Numbered from the stretch's first letter, positions 1-9,060 are shown. The stretch: DNA of 64,000 nt from Marinomonas flavescens (GCF_004352835.1 NZ_SJSB01000006.1:62001-126000); one strand, 5' to 3'. Numbers and translations are program-made. The notes: generated by a model from the sequence alone, not told the origin.

Positions 1-77
1 CGAAATCCATCGACCAGAATTGCGACTATAACAACAACCCCAATCAAGATTAGCCACTCACGCAAGCTAAATTCCAT
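1..77 (-). CDS. zipA: ZipA, N-terminal fragment (runs off the window)
   Basis: Only the first 25 codons are present. The ATG is at 75-77 and the translation begins MEFSLREWLILIGVVV, a short amphipathic lead followed by a single hydrophobic helix ending in VDGF. This closely resembles the membrane anchor of Pseudomonas-type ZipA (xxLREWLIxIG...DGxRR), the inner-membrane protein that tethers FtsZ at the division site. The globular FtsZ-binding domain lies outside the window. The gene follows ccmI on the same strand after about 65 bp. The call rests on the anchor alone, so it is moderately sure. Confidence 0.65.
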   Translation of the reverse strand, partial: MEFSLREWLILIGVVVIVAILVDGF

Positions 78-142
78 TACATTTTTCCGAATTAGATCAA
101 TAAAGTTAATGCTATTATCAAACGAAGTGCCTTAGGATTCAA

Positions 143-1357
143 TTATAAGGTCACATTGATTGTATAAATCGCCTTAGTGTTTGAAGGTACGGCTTTTTTT
201 ATACCGATTACCCGCCCTTTTGTCAGATCTTTCGCTGTAATCTTCGATAATTTTACAACAAGATCAACTTTCCCTACGTTCTCCAATGACATTTTTGACA
301 TTAGATTATCAAGATTCGTTAATGTTACTAACCGATTTAAGTCCTGCGGGTACACCCGGCGTATCGCAACGGGCATTTTTTGACCGGGCGCTACGGCATA
401 AATTAATAATACATCATCAGAATGCCACACAACCTTGCTCTTATCCCAAACAATTCTTACCGCAATTTGACGAGTTACAAGCGCGGGCACTTGTTGATAA
501 CTAATATTTCCCGCTTTTCGAGCACTCTGAATAGCGCCTAATAACGTTTGTCGTTCGGTGGCATTTTCATTGTATCGAGCTGCCTCTTGCCATGCTAACA
601 CCGCATTTAAATATTCTTTATGATCAAATTCAACTACGCCTTTCAACCCTAGAGCTGTCGCATTTTTTGGATCAAGCGCCAACACTTGTTTAACGATTTC
701 CTCCATGTCTGGGCTACTCACATTACCATTATTATAGAAAATGGCTTGTGCATATTTCACCAATACTGCGACTCTGTCAGGGGAGTTTTCTGGTAATTTT
801 TCCAATGTTTTTTGAAATGCCGTTATCGCTTGGCTATAGTTAGCAGAAGCCATTAAATCATTAGCTTCATAATACCAATCTTCAGCCCGGTCATACCGCT
901 GACTTCTATACTTCAAAAAATCAAGCGTACTTTTAGGCGTGTTGGTTTTAGATGCGAGTTCTTGAGTAAAAGCGACGTCTTTCGCATAGCCTAAATATTG
1001 ATACATGCTGACGCTACCTAGCACGACTAGGGCGAAAATCCCCAAGAAAACGTACTTTGTAGATAGCGCCCTTTGTAAAGAGAGCATTCTGTAAAACAAA
1101 GGTTTTTCAACTGGCTCGAAAGATAATTGCTCCTCTAGTTGAAGGTCACTTAATAGTCTTTCGGCTTCTTTTGAGGTCAAACGCCCTATTTCTTCTTCGT
1201 TTTCTATTTCTACTTTTCGGACCCGTGAAAAGCTCTCAGCAATATGATCTTCTTCATGATTATGTCTTTCATCGTACAAGCTTTTTTGCACCGAAAGAAA
1301 AAGATACGTCAGACTTCCCACCATCATTAATGCCATCACCAACCAAAGTAGCATCAT
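143..1357 (-). CDS. ccmI: Cytochrome c biogenesis protein CcmI (CycH)
   Basis: CcmI holds apocytochrome c and presents it to the CcmF/CcmH haem lyase in the periplasm. The 404-residue protein has two membrane helices (about residues 1-20 and 97-118) with a charged cytoplasmic segment between them. A tetratricopeptide-repeat region (about 160-280, with motifs such as EANDLMASANYSQAITAF) follows, then a C-terminal periplasmic domain. This is the usual CcmI layout and length. It overlaps the end of ccmH by 4 bp (ATGA), consistent with translational coupling, and is the last ccm gene. The family is confident; which apocytochromes it serves cannot be read. Confidence 0.93.
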   Translation of the reverse strand: MMLLWLVMALMMVGSLTYLFLSVQKSLYDERHNHEEDHIAESFSRVRKVEIENEEEIGRLTSKEAERLLSDLQLEEQLSFEPVEKPLFYRMLSLQRALSTKYVFLGIFALVVLGSVSMYQYLGYAKDVAFTQELASKTNTPKSTLDFLKYRSQRYDRAEDWYYEANDLMASANYSQAITAFQKTLEKLPENSPDRVAVLVKYAQAIFYNNGNVSSPDMEEIVKQVLALDPKNATALGLKGVVEFDHKEYLNAVLAWQEAARYNENATERQTLLGAIQSARKAGNISYQQVPALVTRQIAVRIVWDKSKVVWHSDDVLLIYAVAPGQKMPVAIRRVYPQDLNRLVTLTNLDNLMSKMSLENVGKVDLVVKLSKITAKDLTKGRVIGIKKAVPSNTKAIYTINVTL

Positions 1358-1767
1358 GACGTTTCTCCCATTCTTCGCTTTTTATTACGGCAAACGACGA
1401 ACACAAAAACCATTAAACCAATCACTAAAAAGGCCACTGGCCCCATCCAAAGTACCGAGGTTACCGCTGAATATTTTGGTCGGTATAAAACAAAATTACC
1501 GTAGCGCGCCACCATATAATCGACTATTTCTTGGTCTGTTTTACCCTGTTCAATCATAAAGTGAATTTGCGTTCTTAAATCTTTAGCAATCCCAGATTGA
1601 GAATCGGCCAAATCTTGATTTTGACATTTAGGGCAGCGTAATTCTTGTGTTAAAGACTGAAAACGAGTTTGATTTAAAGATGAACTAAAGGTCATTAGCG
1701 GCTCAGAAAGAATACAAGATGAAGCTAACAAAGCAATCATCACAAGAAAAGAGTTAATCATTCTCAT
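1354..1767 (-). CDS. ccmH: Cytochrome c-type biogenesis protein CcmH
   Basis: CcmH is a periplasmic, membrane-anchored thiol oxidoreductase that reduces the CXXCH cysteines of apocytochrome c before haem attachment. The 137-residue protein has an N-terminal signal/anchor, the family motif LRCPKCQNQ with the redox pair at about residues 45 and 48, and a C-terminal membrane helix (about 104-125). Its size matches the short CcmH of Pseudomonas; in E. coli the CcmI-like part is fused. It overlaps ccmG and ccmI by 4 bp each, so the three are probably translated as a coupled set. Confidence 0.95.
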   Translation of the reverse strand: MRMINSFLVMIALLASSCILSEPLMTFSSSLNQTRFQSLTQELRCPKCQNQDLADSQSGIAKDLRTQIHFMIEQGKTDQEIVDYMVARYGNFVLYRPKYSAVTSVLWMGPVAFLVIGLMVFVFVVCRNKKRRMGETS

Positions 1768-2273
1768 TGTAAATAGCCTTTGATTTTTTGCCAGACAACG
1801 TCATCCATAGCACCTTGATAGCGGTAAACAATAATGCCTTTAGTGTTTACGATAAATGTTTCTGGCGCGCCAGTAACCCCCATATCAACACCAAACTTAC
1901 CCAACTCATCCATTAGAACCAATTGATACGGATTGCTCTTAATAGACAACCATTGCTGCGCTTTTTTTTGATCATCTTTATAATCAATCCCAACAATAGG
2001 AACACCTTGGTTAGCAAGTTGATTTAAATAGGCGTGTTCCTCTTCACAGGTTGGGCACCACGTCGCCCAAAAATTCAGCAAGTAAGCACTTTTAGGGAGT
2101 GAAGATTGATCAAGTACTTTATCTGCTTGCAGCGTGACTAATGTGAAGTCAGGTACTGGCTTACCTATCAATGCTGAAGGCATATATTCAGGATTAGCCC
2201 CCAACTGTTTATACAACACAATCCCTAGGCCAATAAATACAATCAGTGGCAGAAATAACACCCATTTACGCAT
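1764..2273 (-). CDS. ccmG: Thiol:disulfide interchange protein CcmG (DsbE)
   Basis: A periplasmic thioredoxin-like protein that keeps CcmH and apocytochrome c reduced. The 169 residues comprise one N-terminal membrane anchor (about 5-20) and a thioredoxin fold with the active site WCPTC at about residues 72-76. The cis-proline loop reads GVTGAPETF, typical of CcmG/DsbE rather than DsbA. The start codon overlaps the end of ccmF by 8 bp. It sits exactly where ccmG is expected between ccmF and ccmH. Confidence 0.95.
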   Translation of the reverse strand: MRKWVLFLPLIVFIGLGIVLYKQLGANPEYMPSALIGKPVPDFTLVTLQADKVLDQSSLPKSAYLLNFWATWCPTCEEEHAYLNQLANQGVPIVGIDYKDDQKKAQQWLSIKSNPYQLVLMDELGKFGVDMGVTGAPETFIVNTKGIIVYRYQGAMDDVVWQKIKGYLQ

Positions 2274-4212
2274 TATTACCTCTCACTTTCGTACTATAGC
2301 GTTTATCTAATGCAGACAATAAACCACCACACATCATCATTAACCCACCTAGCCAAATCCAGCGAACAAAGGCCTTCACGTAAATACGTACACTCCAAGC
2401 ATCGCCTTCTAGCTTTTCACCAAGAGAGACGTAAAGATCGCGGGTAAAGCCAGCGTCCAAACCCGCCTCTGTCATTACTTGGCGACTTGCAGAATAAAAG
2501 CGTTTTTCTGGTGTCAGTAAAGTGACAAATCGCCCTTGCTTGGAGACTGATATTTCACCGCTATCCGCTATATAATTCGGCCCTTCCACATGAGATATTC
2601 CATCAAAATGAAATTCATAACCCGCAAAAGAAACAGACTCACCTGGCGATAACTTAAGCGTTGATTCATAACTACTGGTACTCACTAACAATATGCCAAT
2701 CAAGGTAACGACCATGCCAAGATGCGCAAGCATCATGCCGTAGTAGTTACGTGGTAATTGTCGTGCCCTAGGAATAATACCTTTTGTTCCAGCAGAAACT
2801 TTATCGAACCAATCTTTAAAGGTCAGTAACACCGCCCAAAATGCCACACTTAACGTTAACCAAGCTAAGCTTCCTAGTGAATTAACATAACTCACTGCTC
2901 CCGCTAGCACGATGGAAAGTAACGCCGCGAAAAGACAAGCTTTTAGTAAGACCGATGCTTTTGTCTTGTGCCATTTTGAAAGGGGACCAACCGCCATAAA
3001 GACAATCAGTAAAAGCGCTATCGGAGAGAATACGGTATTAAAATAAGGCGCACCGACGGAAATACGACCAAGCCCTAACACCTCAAAAATCAACGGATAT
3101 AAAGTGCCTAACAACACCGTTAGCGTCAGCACAGTCAATAAAATATTATTCAGCAGCAACCAAGCTTCTCGCCCCGTCATACCAAACGTTGCACTTCCAC
3201 GGACTTGCCCTGCGCGAAAGCCGTAAAGCAATAAACTGCCGCCAATCAACACAATTAACAAGGCAAGAATATAAATGCCTCGTGTCGGATCCGCGGCAAA
3301 AGCATGCACTGAGGTGAGTACCCCTGAGCGAACTAAAAAGGTGCCTAATAAAGAGAGACTGAAAGTAAAAATAGCCAACAACACGGTCCAGCTTTTAAAC
3401 ACGCCACGCTTTTCAGTCACCGCCAGAGAATGCACGAGTGCCGTACCCGCTAACCAAGGCATAAAAGAAGCGTTTTCGACTGGGTCCCAAAACCACCAGC
3501 CACCCCAACCAAGCTCGTAATACGCCCACCAACTACCTAACGTGATACCCAGTGTCAAAAAAGCCCAAGATAAAGATGTCCAAGGCCTTGTCCAGCGCGC
3601 CCAAGAAGAGTTCAAGTTACCGGTGATTAGTGCAGCAATAGCAAACGCAAACGCCACAGAGAAGCCCACATAGCCCATATACAACATAGGTGGATGAATA
3701 ATCAGTCCAATATCTTGCAGTAGCGGATTTAAGTCTCGTCCATCCGTCGGTATTTCAGGCATCAGTCGCACAAAAGGCGAGGAGGTAAATAACATAAAAG
3801 ACAAAAAGCCTAATGACACTATGCCCAACACACTCAATACAACAGGGCCAACGTCTTTGGGTAAGGTATGAATTTTTAACGCTACCGCAGAGCTCCAACC
3901 CGATAAGATCAAAACCCACAGCAACAATGAGCCTTCATGTCCTCCCCAGATAGCACTGAACTTATACCAAATAGGTAAATGGCTATTTGAGTTTTGGCTG
4001 ACATACATAACAGAAAAATCATCTGTCATGAACGCAAACGCTAACACCAAAAAACTCACTAATACAAAAAAAGACATTAAAAACGTCAAAGGGCGAGCGG
4101 TGTAGAGTAGCGTAGGATTTTTTTGCCAATAACCAATCAAAGGAACAACGGCCAGACAAAGAGAGAAAAACAGCGCTAATATTAATGCAAAATGTCCAAT
4201 TTCAGGAATCAT
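2266..4212 (-). CDS. ccmF: Haem lyase subunit CcmF
   Basis: CcmF is the large integral membrane subunit of the cytochrome c haem lyase; it takes haem from CcmE and attaches it to apocytochrome c. The 648-residue protein is mostly hydrophobic with many transmembrane segments. It carries the tryptophan-rich haem-handling motif GWGGWWFWDPVENAS around residues 235-250. Length is normal for the family. It starts 6 bp after ccmE and overlaps ccmG, so it is part of the continuous ccm operon. Confidence 0.96.
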   Translation of the reverse strand: MIPEIGHFALILALFFSLCLAVVPLIGYWQKNPTLLYTARPLTFLMSFFVLVSFLVLAFAFMTDDFSVMYVSQNSNSHLPIWYKFSAIWGGHEGSLLLWVLILSGWSSAVALKIHTLPKDVGPVVLSVLGIVSLGFLSFMLFTSSPFVRLMPEIPTDGRDLNPLLQDIGLIIHPPMLYMGYVGFSVAFAFAIAALITGNLNSSWARWTRPWTSLSWAFLTLGITLGSWWAYYELGWGGWWFWDPVENASFMPWLAGTALVHSLAVTEKRGVFKSWTVLLAIFTFSLSLLGTFLVRSGVLTSVHAFAADPTRGIYILALLIVLIGGSLLLYGFRAGQVRGSATFGMTGREAWLLLNNILLTVLTLTVLLGTLYPLIFEVLGLGRISVGAPYFNTVFSPIALLLIVFMAVGPLSKWHKTKASVLLKACLFAALLSIVLAGAVSYVNSLGSLAWLTLSVAFWAVLLTFKDWFDKVSAGTKGIIPRARQLPRNYYGMMLAHLGMVVTLIGILLVSTSSYESTLKLSPGESVSFAGYEFHFDGISHVEGPNYIADSGEISVSKQGRFVTLLTPEKRFYSASRQVMTEAGLDAGFTRDLYVSLGEKLEGDAWSVRIYVKAFVRWIWLGGLMMMCGGLLSALDKRYSTKVRGNNA

Positions 4213-4218
4213 AAAAGC

Positions 4219-4680
4219 CTAAAAATCACTAGTAGAGGGTTTAGTCGTCGTCTTTTTCTGTGCTTCTTTTAAAGCATCGGAGACTTCCGGCGGCATGTAT
4301 TTTTCATCGTGTTTAGCAAGCACTTGTGACGCTCTGAAGATACCATTATTCATCAACTTGCCTTGGGCAACGATACCTTGGCCTTCGCGAAATAAATCAG
4401 GAAGTATGCCTCGATATTGAATTCGGACATTATGCTTAAAATCCGTTACATCGAATGTTACGTCCAGGGTGTCAGAATTACGGTGCACACTACCAACCAC
4501 AACCATTCCACCAGCTCGAATAGTCGTATTTACAGGCGCTTCGCCTGACGCTATTTGGGTTGGCGAGTAAAATAAATTAATATTCTGTTGGAGTGCATAC
4601 ATTACCAAGCCAAGCGCTGCACTGAGTATGAACAAGATAACAGCTATTGTAATAAGGCGTTTTTTGCGGATGGCGTGCAC
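4219..4680 (-). CDS. ccmE: Haem chaperone CcmE
   Basis: CcmE binds haem covalently and transiently in the periplasm and passes it to CcmF. The 153-residue protein has an N-terminal membrane anchor (about 8-30) and an OB-fold domain. The haem-attachment histidine is at about residue 124 in the motif [13 protein letters not shown], with the following tyrosine ligand also present. The start codon is GTG; its G is also the last base of the ccmD stop (TAGTG), a one-base overlap that supports this start. Confidence 0.95.
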   Translation of the reverse strand: MHAIRKKRLITIAVILFILSAALGLVMYALQQNINLFYSPTQIASGEAPVNTTIRAGGMVVVGSVHRNSDTLDVTFDVTDFKHNVRIQYRGILPDLFREGQGIVAQGKLMNNGIFRASQVLAKHDEKYMPPEVSDALKEAQKKTTTKPSTSDF

Positions 4681-4859
4681 TAGGAATTAGACTCTCTTAA
4701 ATAGCGTTTTTTTAATTGTCGGATCACCTTGCGGCGACCTTGAAGCGTATTCAGTATCAAGCCGGTTAAGATCAATAAAACCAAGCCATACGTTGACCAC
4801 ACAAACCCACCATGAGTTCCCATTTGTAGAAAATCAGCCACACTATCAAACGCCATCAT
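4680..4859 (-). CDS. ccmD: Haem exporter protein CcmD
   Basis: A short gene of 58-59 codons. The translation begins [20 protein letters not shown], continues with a single transmembrane helix rich in L, I and G, and ends in a basic tail ([17 protein letters not shown]). That is the typical CcmD pattern: a small membrane protein that helps release holo-CcmE from the CcmABC complex. Two adjacent ATGs (4857-4859 and 4854-4856) are possible starts; both overlap the end of ccmC. Its stop overlaps the GTG start of ccmE by one base. Position between ccmC and ccmE makes the call strong. Confidence 0.9.
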   Translation of the reverse strand: MMAFDSVADFLQMGTHGGFVWSTYGLVLLILTGLILNTLQGRRKVIRQLKKRYLRESNS

Positions 4860-5592
4860 TCATTACCTTTTCTTTAACCCACTGGGTACGACGCTCGCGC
4901 AGTAAAATCTCGGATTGCATGCGCCACATAGCTAGCCCTGCCACTAAGCAATAAAAGCCAATCACCGCGATCAATAAGGGTAACCACATATCCATCGGCA
5001 TCGTTGGTTTTTTAGTCAAACTAAACGATGCGGGTTGATGTAAAGTATTCCACCAGTTCACCGAATACTTAATAATCGGTAAATTAATCAAACCCAGTAC
5101 ACTGACAATCGCGGCCGCTTGGTTCGCCAACGTAACGTCTTCCAAGGTATTTTGCAGAGCAATAATGCCCATATACAAAATGAACAATACCAATACAGAC
5201 GTAAGCCGAGCATCCCAAACCCACCAAGTACCCCATGTGGGTTTGCCCCAAATAGCCCCTGACAAAAGGGCAATAGCTGCCATCGCTGCGCCAATCGGCG
5301 CCATCGATTTAATAAATATCGGTGCCATTTTCATTTGCCAAACCAGATACACAAAACCAGCGACACCCAAAGAGAAGTAACAGGATTCCGCCAACACGGC
5401 CGCCGGTACATGCAGATAAATGATCCGGTAAGTTTCCCCTTGCTGGTAATCCGTCGGAGCAAAACCTAGCCCCCAGCCAACCCCAATCAGCGTCGCCAGC
5501 AAGCCAATCAAAAACACCGCAGTTGCCCACTTACTAGACCATTGGTAAAACCATTTCGGCGATCCTAATTTATGAAACCAGATCCAGCTCAT
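4846..5592 (-). CDS. ccmC: Haem exporter protein CcmC
   Basis: CcmC is the membrane protein that loads haem onto CcmE. The 248 residues form about six hydrophobic helices, and the tryptophan-rich periplasmic motif WGTWWVWDARLTS of the haem-handling protein family is present near residue 130. Flanking histidines (for example in IIYLHVPAA) fit haem ligands. Its first base is also the last base of ccmB, and its end overlaps ccmD. Normal length. Confidence 0.95.
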   Translation of the reverse strand: MSWIWFHKLGSPKWFYQWSSKWATAVFLIGLLATLIGVGWGLGFAPTDYQQGETYRIIYLHVPAAVLAESCYFSLGVAGFVYLVWQMKMAPIFIKSMAPIGAAMAAIALLSGAIWGKPTWGTWWVWDARLTSVLVLFILYMGIIALQNTLEDVTLANQAAAIVSVLGLINLPIIKYSVNWWNTLHQPASFSLTKKPTMPMDMWLPLLIAVIGFYCLVAGLAMWRMQSEILLRERRTQWVKEKVMNDGV

Positions 5593-6254
5593 TAACGCAC
5601 ACTCGCTTTAATACACAGGGATGTCATCACAGGTGCAACCACCAGCGCTAACAATGAAATAGCCGCCAACAAGGCCAATAAACCACCATAAGGCAAGCCA
5701 AATTGTATCGCTTTAATCGCCGCGGTTGAAAAAATAATAATGGGGAAATAGAAAGGTAAAATAAGCAGCACCATCAGCATAGCCCCTTGTTTTAACGATA
5801 CCGTTAACGCCGCACCAATGCTGCCGATAAGAAACAACCCTGGAGTACCAATCAACAAGGTGGCCAGCAACACAAGCAGGCTATCTGAGGGCAGAAACAA
5901 CATCTGAGCAAAAACAGGCGTGAGCAACAATAAGGGTAGCATCATCGCCAGCCAATAGACCCCCACCTTGATTAAGATAAGCCAAGGTAGTGACAATCCA
6001 CTCACAACCAGCTGAGTAAGCGTGCCATCTGCATAGCTTTCCTTGTATAGGCTTTCGATGGAAACCACCACCGACAGCGCCGCAGCACACCAAATAATAC
6101 CGCCTGCAGCAGGTGCCAGAAAGTCAGCTGAAGGATCAATGCCTAGCGGAAACAGCACGACGACCAGAACAAAGAAGAGTAACGCATTAACGACCCGTTG
6201 TTTGCTGCGAAAAAGCGTTAGACATTCGGCTTTAAAAAACGACAAGTAGGTCAC
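5592..6254 (-). CDS. ccmB: Haem exporter protein CcmB
   Basis: Permease subunit of the CcmAB ABC complex, whose ATP hydrolysis drives release of holo-CcmE. The 220-residue protein is highly hydrophobic with about six membrane spans, and its N-terminal part (FKAECLTLFRSKQRVVNALLF) has the usual CcmB start. It begins 3 bp after ccmA and shares one base with ccmC. Confidence 0.94.
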   Translation of the reverse strand: MTYLSFFKAECLTLFRSKQRVVNALLFFVLVVVLFPLGIDPSADFLAPAAGGIIWCAAALSVVVSIESLYKESYADGTLTQLVVSGLSLPWLILIKVGVYWLAMMLPLLLLTPVFAQMLFLPSDSLLVLLATLLIGTPGLFLIGSIGAALTVSLKQGAMLMVLLILPFYFPIIIFSTAAIKAIQFGLPYGGLLALLAAISLLALVVAPVMTSLCIKASVR

Positions 6255-6257
6255 AAG

Positions 6258-6866
6258 CTATAACTCCACTTGCAGATAAGAAAGGTGCGCTAAAGGTAAA
6301 TGAGAGGCCAAAATAACAATACCACCTGACGCCACGTGCGCCGCCATTTTCGCTTCCAGCATACTAATTAAGCCTTGATCCAGCGCGGTAAAAGGCTCAT
6401 CTAACAACCAAATTTGCTGCTCTGATAACCAGAGTCGCACCAAGGCCACACGACGAACTTGTCCAGCAGAAAGCGCGTGCAATTGGGTCTCTGCAAAAGC
6501 GCCTAAAGATAACTCACTTAATGCCTGTTCGACGATTTTCTCGGAGCACTTTGGCAGATACCAACGTATATTTTCCATCACAGTGAGCGCGCCATTCAAC
6601 CCTGCGGAGTGGCCGATGTAGAGCGTATTGTTAAGGAAATTCTGGCGCTGCTGGGTGAGCGAATCACCATTAAACGTCATGCTGCCACTTAATATAGGCA
6701 GCAAGCCTAACAGCGCTTTGAAAAAAGTACTTTTACCTGCGCCATTGGCCCCGGTGATATGCACAACATCGCCCGACCGAGCAGAAAAAGACAATCCATT
6801 TAAGAGATCGCTTTCGCCTCGCTCAACCCATAAATCTGATATGGTTAAAATAGCAACAGAATGCAA
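6258..6866 (-). CDS. ccmA: Haem exporter ATP-binding protein CcmA
   Basis: ATPase subunit of the CcmAB complex. In the 202 residues the Walker A motif is GANGAGKST (about 40-48), the ABC signature is LSAGQVRR, and the Walker B/D-loop reads WLLDEPFTALD. The shortness of the protein is normal for CcmA. The only good start in frame is TTG at 6864-6866; no strong ribosome binding site precedes it, so the start is less sure than the gene. It is the first ccm gene, with a TATAAT box about 75 bp upstream. Confidence 0.93.
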   Translation of the reverse strand: MHSVAILTISDLWVERGESDLLNGLSFSARSGDVVHITGANGAGKSTFFKALLGLLPILSGSMTFNGDSLTQQRQNFLNNTLYIGHSAGLNGALTVMENIRWYLPKCSEKIVEQALSELSLGAFAETQLHALSAGQVRRVALVRLWLSEQQIWLLDEPFTALDQGLISMLEAKMAAHVASGGIVILASHLPLAHLSYLQVEL

Positions 6867-6891
6867 AAGATATGTCCATGTGGGCCGATAA
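6865..6891 (+). promoter_or_regulatory. Sigma-28 (FliA)-type promoter for the FliK-like/FlhB-like pair
   Basis: An exact GCCGATAA (6884-6891), the sigma-28 -10 consensus, is preceded after an 11-bp spacer by AAAAGATA (6865-6872), a partial match to the TAAAGTTT -35 box. It points at the FliK-like gene starting at 6974. The pattern is seen directly; use by FliA is inferred. Confidence 0.6.
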
Positions 6892-6940
6892 AATAATAAG
6901 CGCCGCTTAATCGCATTGAAGCAAGCGCTAAAGCGTCTTC

Positions 6941-6946
6941 ATTATA
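6941..6946 (-). promoter_or_regulatory. -10 box of a probable sigma-70 promoter for the ccm operon
   Basis: Read on the minus strand this is a perfect TATAAT. A weak -35 (TCGTTA) lies 17 bp upstream. It is about 75 bp before the ccmA start. An imperfect inverted repeat (6900-6928, arms GCGC-C-GCTT / AAGC-AA-GCGC) lies between it and ccmA and might act on either divergent gene. Confidence 0.4.
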
Positions 6947-6973
6947 TGTGAAACGTCTTAAAATAACGAACGA

Positions 6974-8374
6974 ATGGCAGCGAGAATGATTCCTGATATC
7001 AAAAACACTAACCATCAAGCGCTACCCGGTAAAACACCTTCGAGTCTGTCTGCGCAAACCGGCACTATTAGCCAATTGCAAAGCGAAATAAAACTCATCC
7101 AGTCGCTCAGCTTGATCAAAGTACAAGGCAGCGAATCACTGTCATTTCAAGGCAAGCCCGCCCAACTACTCAGCGTAACAACCAACCAACAACAGCCACT
7201 TACCCTAATCAATACCGGACCAAGAATACCCGTCGATAGCCAACAAACAGCAGAGCTGACTCTCACAGCAAAACATCAAGCCAGCTTAACTTTCTCAGAT
7301 AATAAGCCAAATAGCAGCATCCAAAGCAACGCAATCCAAGGCAGTACAATCAACAACCTCAGCGTGGCGTCACGTATTATCTCTTTAACCGCCCTATCGG
7401 CTTCAAGCAGCACCAATGGCAGCTATCTCACCTCGGTTTCTGATGGCAACAATCAATTTCAAATCACCAGCCAAACGCCACTACAAAAAGGCGATAGCGT
7501 TCGCGTACTGCTCGATTCGAACAATCAATTGCAAGTCATTCCAAATAAAACAACGGTGGCAAGTGCACCGCAAATTGACGCGTTAAAGCAAAGCTTGCCC
7601 AAGCAATTATCCGCTCCCGAAATGTCTCAACTGATCAAGCAATTACAGGAAATCAATAATACCGCCTCTACGTCATTATCACCCCAATCGCAGCGCGCAC
7701 TCGCTCAGCTAATCCAAAGTTTACCTGCCTTAGAGCAATTGACTCAATCACCCAGCGCAATGAAACACGCGATTCAAACCAGCGGCCCGTTTGCTGAGTC
7801 GCTATTGAAAAATGCTAATATCAACGAGCTCAATACAGATCTTAAGTTGAATTTAACGCGTTTAGAGAACACAACGAATGATTCGCCAGTGCAGCGCTCA
7901 AATAATTTTCCAACTGAGCAAGTCGCCAACGCCATCGAAAGAATCACCACCAACCAATTACGGCATTTTTCAGACCTTAATCAGGTCAATGCTCAAACTT
8001 ACCCGCTACAGATAGAACTGCCTATAAAAGACAACCAGAACACCAGTTTAGTACAGTTACAAATAGATCAAGATACACACGATAACGCTGTGCCAGACCA
8101 TGAGCGTCGCTGGTTAGTAAAACTTAACTTTGATTTTGAAGAAACAGGACGTTTTGAAGTAAGAACCAGTATTCAGGAAAATAAAGTAGGCATTCTTTTT
8201 GCCGCCGAAAATACCGACACTATAAAAGCGATCAAGCAACAGATGGGGAAATTAAAACAACAGCTGATCGATAAGAATATAGACGTGCAAAGGCTAGATG
8301 TCTTCCAAACAAAGCTGCAAGAAGACAAGCCCAAAAGCCCGACTCAAACTTCGTTAATCGATGTGAGAACCTAA
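6974..8374 (+). CDS. FliK-like hook-length-control domain protein (second copy)
   Basis: A 466-residue protein rich in N, Q, S and T for its first 330 residues and ending in a FliK C-terminal-like domain (about 345-450: LPIKDNQNTSLVQLQIDQD, then RRWLVKLNFDFEETGRFEVR and a Q/K/L-rich helix). True FliK is encoded at 27250, so this is a paralogue. It overlaps the FlhB-like gene by one base (TAATG). FliK normally contacts the C-terminal domain of FlhB, so the two genes form a miniature FliK/FlhB pair. The ATG at 6974 has no clear ribosome binding site; ATG 6986 is an alternative. Function is not known from the sequence. Confidence 0.75.
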   Translation: MAARMIPDIKNTNHQALPGKTPSSLSAQTGTISQLQSEIKLIQSLSLIKVQGSESLSFQGKPAQLLSVTTNQQQPLTLINTGPRIPVDSQQTAELTLTAKHQASLTFSDNKPNSSIQSNAIQGSTINNLSVASRIISLTALSASSSTNGSYLTSVSDGNNQFQITSQTPLQKGDSVRVLLDSNNQLQVIPNKTTVASAPQIDALKQSLPKQLSAPEMSQLIKQLQEINNTASTSLSPQSQRALAQLIQSLPALEQLTQSPSAMKHAIQTSGPFAESLLKNANINELNTDLKLNLTRLENTTNDSPVQRSNNFPTEQVANAIERITTNQLRHFSDLNQVNAQTYPLQIELPIKDNQNTSLVQLQIDQDTHDNAVPDHERRWLVKLNFDFEETGRFEVRTSIQENKVGILFAAENTDTIKAIKQQMGKLKQQLIDKNIDVQRLDVFQTKLQEDKPKSPTQTSLIDVRT

Positions 8375-8628
8375 TGAAAAAAGCAGTGGCACTAAAATAT
8401 GATTACGCTCAAGCTCCCACAGTCATAGCAAAGGGTTCAGGTTATTTAGCAGAACGTATTATGGAGGTTGCTAAGGAGAACGATGTGGTACTTCATCAAA
8501 GCCCTGAGCTTGTTGAAATGTTAAGTACGCTCGAACTCGGTGAAGAAATACCTGAATCTCTTTATCTAGCCGTCGCAGAAATTATCGCTTTTGCACACAA
8601 TATCAAAAACAAATGGGTATTAGACTGA
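8374..8628 (+). CDS. FlhB C-terminal-domain-like protein (FhlB type)
   Basis: 84 residues that align by eye with FlhB from just after its self-cleavage motif NPTH. Here VALKYDYAQAPTVIAKGSG and ERIMEVAKENDVVLHQSPEL match the FlhB at 21829 (VALKYDQEGGKAPVMLAKGA...). The membrane domain and the NPTH site are absent. Such free-standing FlhB C-domains are known in other flagellated bacteria and can substitute partly for the cleaved FlhB fragment. It converges on the DUF2802 gene with only 6 bp between them. Confidence 0.85.
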   Translation: MKKAVALKYDYAQAPTVIAKGSGYLAERIMEVAKENDVVLHQSPELVEMLSTLELGEEIPESLYLAVAEIIAFAHNIKNKWVLD

Positions 8629-8634
8629 TTAGGT

Positions 8635-9039
8635 TTAATGGTAATCAGAGTTACGGTGTGATTCTTTTTTCAACAGATTAATCAATTCAGCTTCTGCCCT
8701 TATTAAACCGCACTTAGAAACAAGATCATCAACCGTTGCTCCCATCGCCAGCAATTCCATCGCACGGTTATACGAAACACTGCCTTCTTTCGACAAGATC
8801 TCGGTTTGACGCTCAACCGCCATATTGAGCTTTTTCTCAATGGCAACCAAACGGCGCCCCATACCAATCGAACCTGATGCTAATACTTGCACCTGTTTCT
8901 TTTGATTAACACTGTCTTCCTGATGCTGAATTTTCATTTGTTTTATACGCTTTGATAAACGTACAGCCCAGACCGCTAAAGCCACTAAAATAACAAACTG
9001 AAAGGTGAGCAGAAGATTAAATAACCATTGAGATTCCAT
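8635..9039 (-). CDS. DUF2802 family membrane protein of the chemotaxis cluster
   Basis: 134 residues from the ATG at 9037-9039, with an upstream AAAGG. One N-terminal membrane helix (about 6-28) is followed by a basic stretch, a predicted coiled coil (about 60-90) and a C-terminal helix-turn-helix-like segment (YNRAMELLAMGATVDDLVSKCGL) typical of DUF2802. Genes of this family sit at the end of che operons after cheW in Pseudomonas and Vibrio, as here; their role is not established. It is the last gene of the long minus-strand motility block. Confidence 0.75.
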   Translation of the reverse strand: MESQWLFNLLLTFQFVILVALAVWAVRLSKRIKQMKIQHQEDSVNQKKQVQVLASGSIGMGRRLVAIEKKLNMAVERQTEILSKEGSVSYNRAMELLAMGATVDDLVSKCGLIRAEAELINLLKKESHRNSDYH

Positions 9040-9060
9040 CGAGTACAACTACCTTTTAAC

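Noticed and set aside
5823-5830. GCCGATAA on the plus strand inside ccmB
   Set aside because: No -35-like sequence at the right distance and no plus-strand gene downstream.
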